Positions 62,075 to 64,000 of a stretch of DNA of 64,000 nt are shown one piece after another. The stretch comes from Pedobacter punctiformis (GTDB lineage: Bacteria > Bacteroidota > Bacteroidia > Sphingobacteriales > Sphingobacteriaceae): assembly GCF_027213715.1 (NCBI RefSeq), contig NZ_JAPWGM010000007.1:95762-159761 (forward strand), written 5' to 3'. Made by a program: the position numbers and the translations under genes. Every line of letters begins with the position of its first letter. Position 1 is the stretch's first letter. The notes beneath the pieces are model-generated. The model was not told the origin of the DNA. It searched no databases and saw only the letters and a program-made list of their open reading frames with translations.

Positions 62075-64000
62075 ATGAATAAACGCTTAATCTTTAGTTT
62101 GGCAATTGTGTTGAGTACAGCTGTAGCGATGGCACAACAAAAAGTAAAAGATGGAACAGTTGCAGGAGGTAATTTACCGAATAAGGATGCAATTTTAGAG
62201 TTGGAGAGTTCCAATAAAGGTTTTTTACATAGCCGTGTTGCCTTAAAGGCTTCTACAAATGCCTTTCCGCTGAGCGCACATGTTGCGGGGATGATGGTTT
62301 ACAATACAGCGACGGAAAACGATGTTGTGCCGGGTATTTATTACAATGATGGTACTAAATGGGTTTTTGTAAGAAGCAGCAGTTCGATATTGGTTGAAAG
62401 TCAACCTGGTAAAACAGGTACACCTGGTATCCCTGGTCAACCGGGTGGTCCAGGATCTGGCGTTACGATTGTGACCAATGACAGTGGTACCTGGGTTTAT
62501 AACCCAACGGCCAATACCTGGACAAATATTAGCGGAGGAAAGGGAGCCGATGGAAAGAATGGTACTTCTGTAACAGGCGGGCCAAATGCTCCTGGAAACG
62601 GATCAGGTTCTGATGGGGATACTTATATCAATACCAGTACTGGAGATGTTTATACAAAAGAAGGAAATGTTTGGGTATTAAGTGGTAATATCAAAGGTCC
62701 AAAAGGCGATGCAGGCGTAGTTGGAGTTCAGGGTATGCCTGGCACAAGCGGAGCACCTGGTACACCGGGATCAGGTACGCCTGGTGCACCTGGGACAGGG
62801 GTTACGATTGTAACGAATGACAGTGGTACCTGGGTGTATAACCCAACAACCAATACCTGGACGAACATCAATGGTCCAAAAGGAGATAAAGGTGATGCAG
62901 GCATAGTTGGCGTTCAGGGAATGCCTGGCACAAGTGGAGCACCTGGTACTCCGGGATCCGGTACGCCTGGTGCACCTGGGACAGGGGTTACGATTGTGAC
63001 GAATGACAGTGGTACCTGGGTTTATAACCCAACAACCAATACCTGGACAAACATAAACGGTCCAAAAGGAGATAAAGGAGATGCAGGCATAGTTGGTGTT
63101 CAGGGTATGCCTGGCACAAGCGGTACACCTGGAACTCCGGGATCCGGCACAGCTGGAGCACCTGGGACAGGGGTTACGATTGTAACGAATGACAGTGGTA
63201 CCTGGGTGTATAACCCAACCACCAATACCTGGACCAACATCAATGGTCCAAAAGGAGACAAAGGAGATAAAGGTGATGCAGGCGTAGTTGGTGTTCAGGG
63301 AATGCCTGGCACAAGCGGAGCACCTGGTACACCGGGATCAGGTACAGCTGGTGCGCCTGGCACGGGTGTTACCATCGTAACGAATGACAGTGGTACCTGG
63401 GTTTATAACCCAACGACCAATACCTGGACGAATATCAATGGTCCAAAAGGAGATAAAGGAGATGCAGGCGTAGTTGGCGTTCAGGGAATGCCTGGTACAA
63501 GCGGAGCACCTGGTACTCCGGGATCAGGTACGCCTGGTGCACCTGGCACAGGGATTACGATTGTAACGAATGACAGTGGTACCTGGGTGTATAACCCAAC
63601 GACTAATACCTGGACCAACATCAATGGTCCAAAAGGAGATAAAGGAGATAAAGGAGATGCAGGCGTAGTTGGCGTTCAGGGAATGCCTGGCACAAGTGGA
63701 GCACCTGGTATTCCGGGTTCCGGTACGCCTGGTGCACCTGGCACAGGAGTTACGATTGTGACCAATGACAGTGGTACCTGGGTGTATAACCCAACGACCA
63801 ATACCTGGACGAATATAAACGGTCCAAAAGGAGATAAAGGTGATGCAGGCGTAGTTGGAGTTCAGGGTATGCCTGGTACAAGCGGCACACCTGGTACTCC
63901 GGGATCAGGTACGCCTGGTGCACCTGGCACAGGGGTTACGATTGTAACGAATGACAGTGGTACCTGGGTTTATAACCCAACGACCAATACCTGGACGAAT
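62075..64000 (+). CDS. Secreted collagen-like repeat protein (3' end beyond window)
   Basis: The frame stays open for 642 codons to the window end. It starts with a signal peptide (MNKRLIFSLAIVLSTAVAMAQ). A short head domain with NKDAILELESSNKGFL and MMVYNTATENDVVPGIYYNDGTKWVFV follows, a pattern of Bacteroidota surface proteins. From about residue 112 it consists of Gly-X-Y tracts (GPKGDKGDAGVVGVQGMPG) alternating with a strand-forming TIVTNDSGTWVYNP segment. Gly-X-Y tracts can form trimeric collagen-like stalks. It is probably an outer-membrane or secreted adhesive protein; the anchor is beyond the window. Confidence 0.9.
   Translation, partial: MNKRLIFSLAIVLSTAVAMAQQKVKDGTVAGGNLPNKDAILELESSNKGFLHSRVALKASTNAFPLSAHVAGMMVYNTATENDVVPGIYYNDGTKWVFVRSSSSILVESQPGKTGTPGIPGQPGGPGSGVTIVTNDSGTWVYNPTANTWTNISGGKGADGKNGTSVTGGPNAPGNGSGSDGDTYINTSTGDVYTKEGNVWVLSGNIKGPKGDAGVVGVQGMPGTSGAPGTPGSGTPGAPGTGVTIVTNDSGTWVYNPTTNTWTNINGPKGDKGDAGIVGVQGMPGTSGAPGTPGSGTPGAPGTGVTIVTNDSGTWVYNPTTNTWTNINGPKGDKGDAGIVGVQGMPGTSGTPGTPGSGTAGAPGTGVTIVTNDSGTWVYNPTTNTWTNINGPKGDKGDKGDAGVVGVQGMPGTSGAPGTPGSGTAGAPGTGVTIVTNDSGTWVYNPTTNTWTNINGPKGDKGDAGVVGVQGMPGTSGAPGTPGSGTPGAPGTGITIVTNDSGTWVYNPTTNTWTNINGPKGDKGDKGDAGVVGVQGMPGTSGAPGIPGSGTPGAPGTGVTIVTNDSGTWVYNPTTNTWTNINGPKGDKGDAGVVGVQGMPGTSGTPGTPGSGTPGAPGTGVTIVTNDSGTWVYNPTTNTWTN
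62801..64000 (+). repeat. Near-identical 186/195-bp tandem repeats in the collagen-like gene
   Basis: The unit start (gttacgattgt or variant) occurs at 62801, 62987, 63173, 63368, 63554, 63749 and 63935: steps of 186, 186, 195, 186, 195 and 186 bp. The 9-bp difference adds one GDK triplet. An earlier, more divergent unit begins at 62462. The array continues past the window. Confidence 0.9.

Noticed and set aside
62243..62440. Antisense ORF in the collagen-like gene
   Set aside because: It is a by-product of the repetitive sense sequence and has no domain or start context.
62801..64000. Regular repeats that could be taken for a CRISPR array or satellite
   Set aside because: They stay in one open frame, encode Gly-X-Y tracts and have no spacer structure.

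Overview
The window is chromosomal DNA of a member of the Bacteroidota, most likely a Pedobacter-like Sphingobacteriaceae. The evidence is: low GC; SusC/SusD outer-membrane pairs; a GLPGLI-family protein; BlaI/BlaR1 and LytS/LytTR regulators; TAnnTTTG-type -7 promoter elements with TTTG about 20 bp upstream; and A/T-rich rather than Shine-Dalgarno leaders. I saw no rRNA, tRNA or CRISPR array.

0-11 kb: thioredoxin reductase, a glycolipid-binding-like protein, a secreted GH20 hexosaminidase behind a perfect LacI/PurR-type palindrome, a lipoprotein, a diacylglycerol/undecaprenol kinase, an ECF sigma factor with a membrane partner, a dicarboxylate symporter, a BlaI-BlaR1 pair and a shortened glyoxalase-like remnant. 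11-25 kb: an outer-membrane barrel plus GLPGLI pair that carries the same composite operator as blaI, rplU-rpmA, a prenyl diphosphate synthase, RNase R, a double-ATPase peptide ABC protein and housekeeping proteins of uncharacterised families.

25-32 kb: a SAM-I riboswitch, then a 33-codon leader ORF ending in four consecutive Cys codons that overlap a terminator-like hairpin, then SusC, SusD and TlpA-like genes. This looks like a sulfur-responsive nutrient-uptake operon with two sensing layers. 31.5-41 kb: an arginine-centred group (speA-like decarboxylase, ctlX, arginine-deiminase-like gene, argS), an AI-2E-family permease and mnmE.

41-48 kb: a mobile or genomic-island segment directly after mnmE. 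It has five helically phased GAAACA repeats, a zinc/HTH protein, a tyrosine integrase, a second excisionase-like HTH, a primase-helicase followed by a TCAACA/TGTTGA cluster, an orphan DUF4391 gene and a Fic protein with its own repeated operator-like motif.

48-58 kb: a peptide-secretion locus, consisting of a 71-residue double-glycine-leader peptide with four cysteines, a C39-peptidase ABC exporter and an HlyD adaptor. After two paralogous membrane proteins and a broken gene come a CPBP protease-like protein, a LytS kinase and a LytTR regulator. This set resembles the parts list of Gram-positive class II bacteriocin loci.

58-64 kb: a NarL-type regulator convergent with a TPR-containing histidine kinase, then the start of a secreted collagen-like protein built from near-identical 62-65-residue repeats. 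That protein runs off the window.
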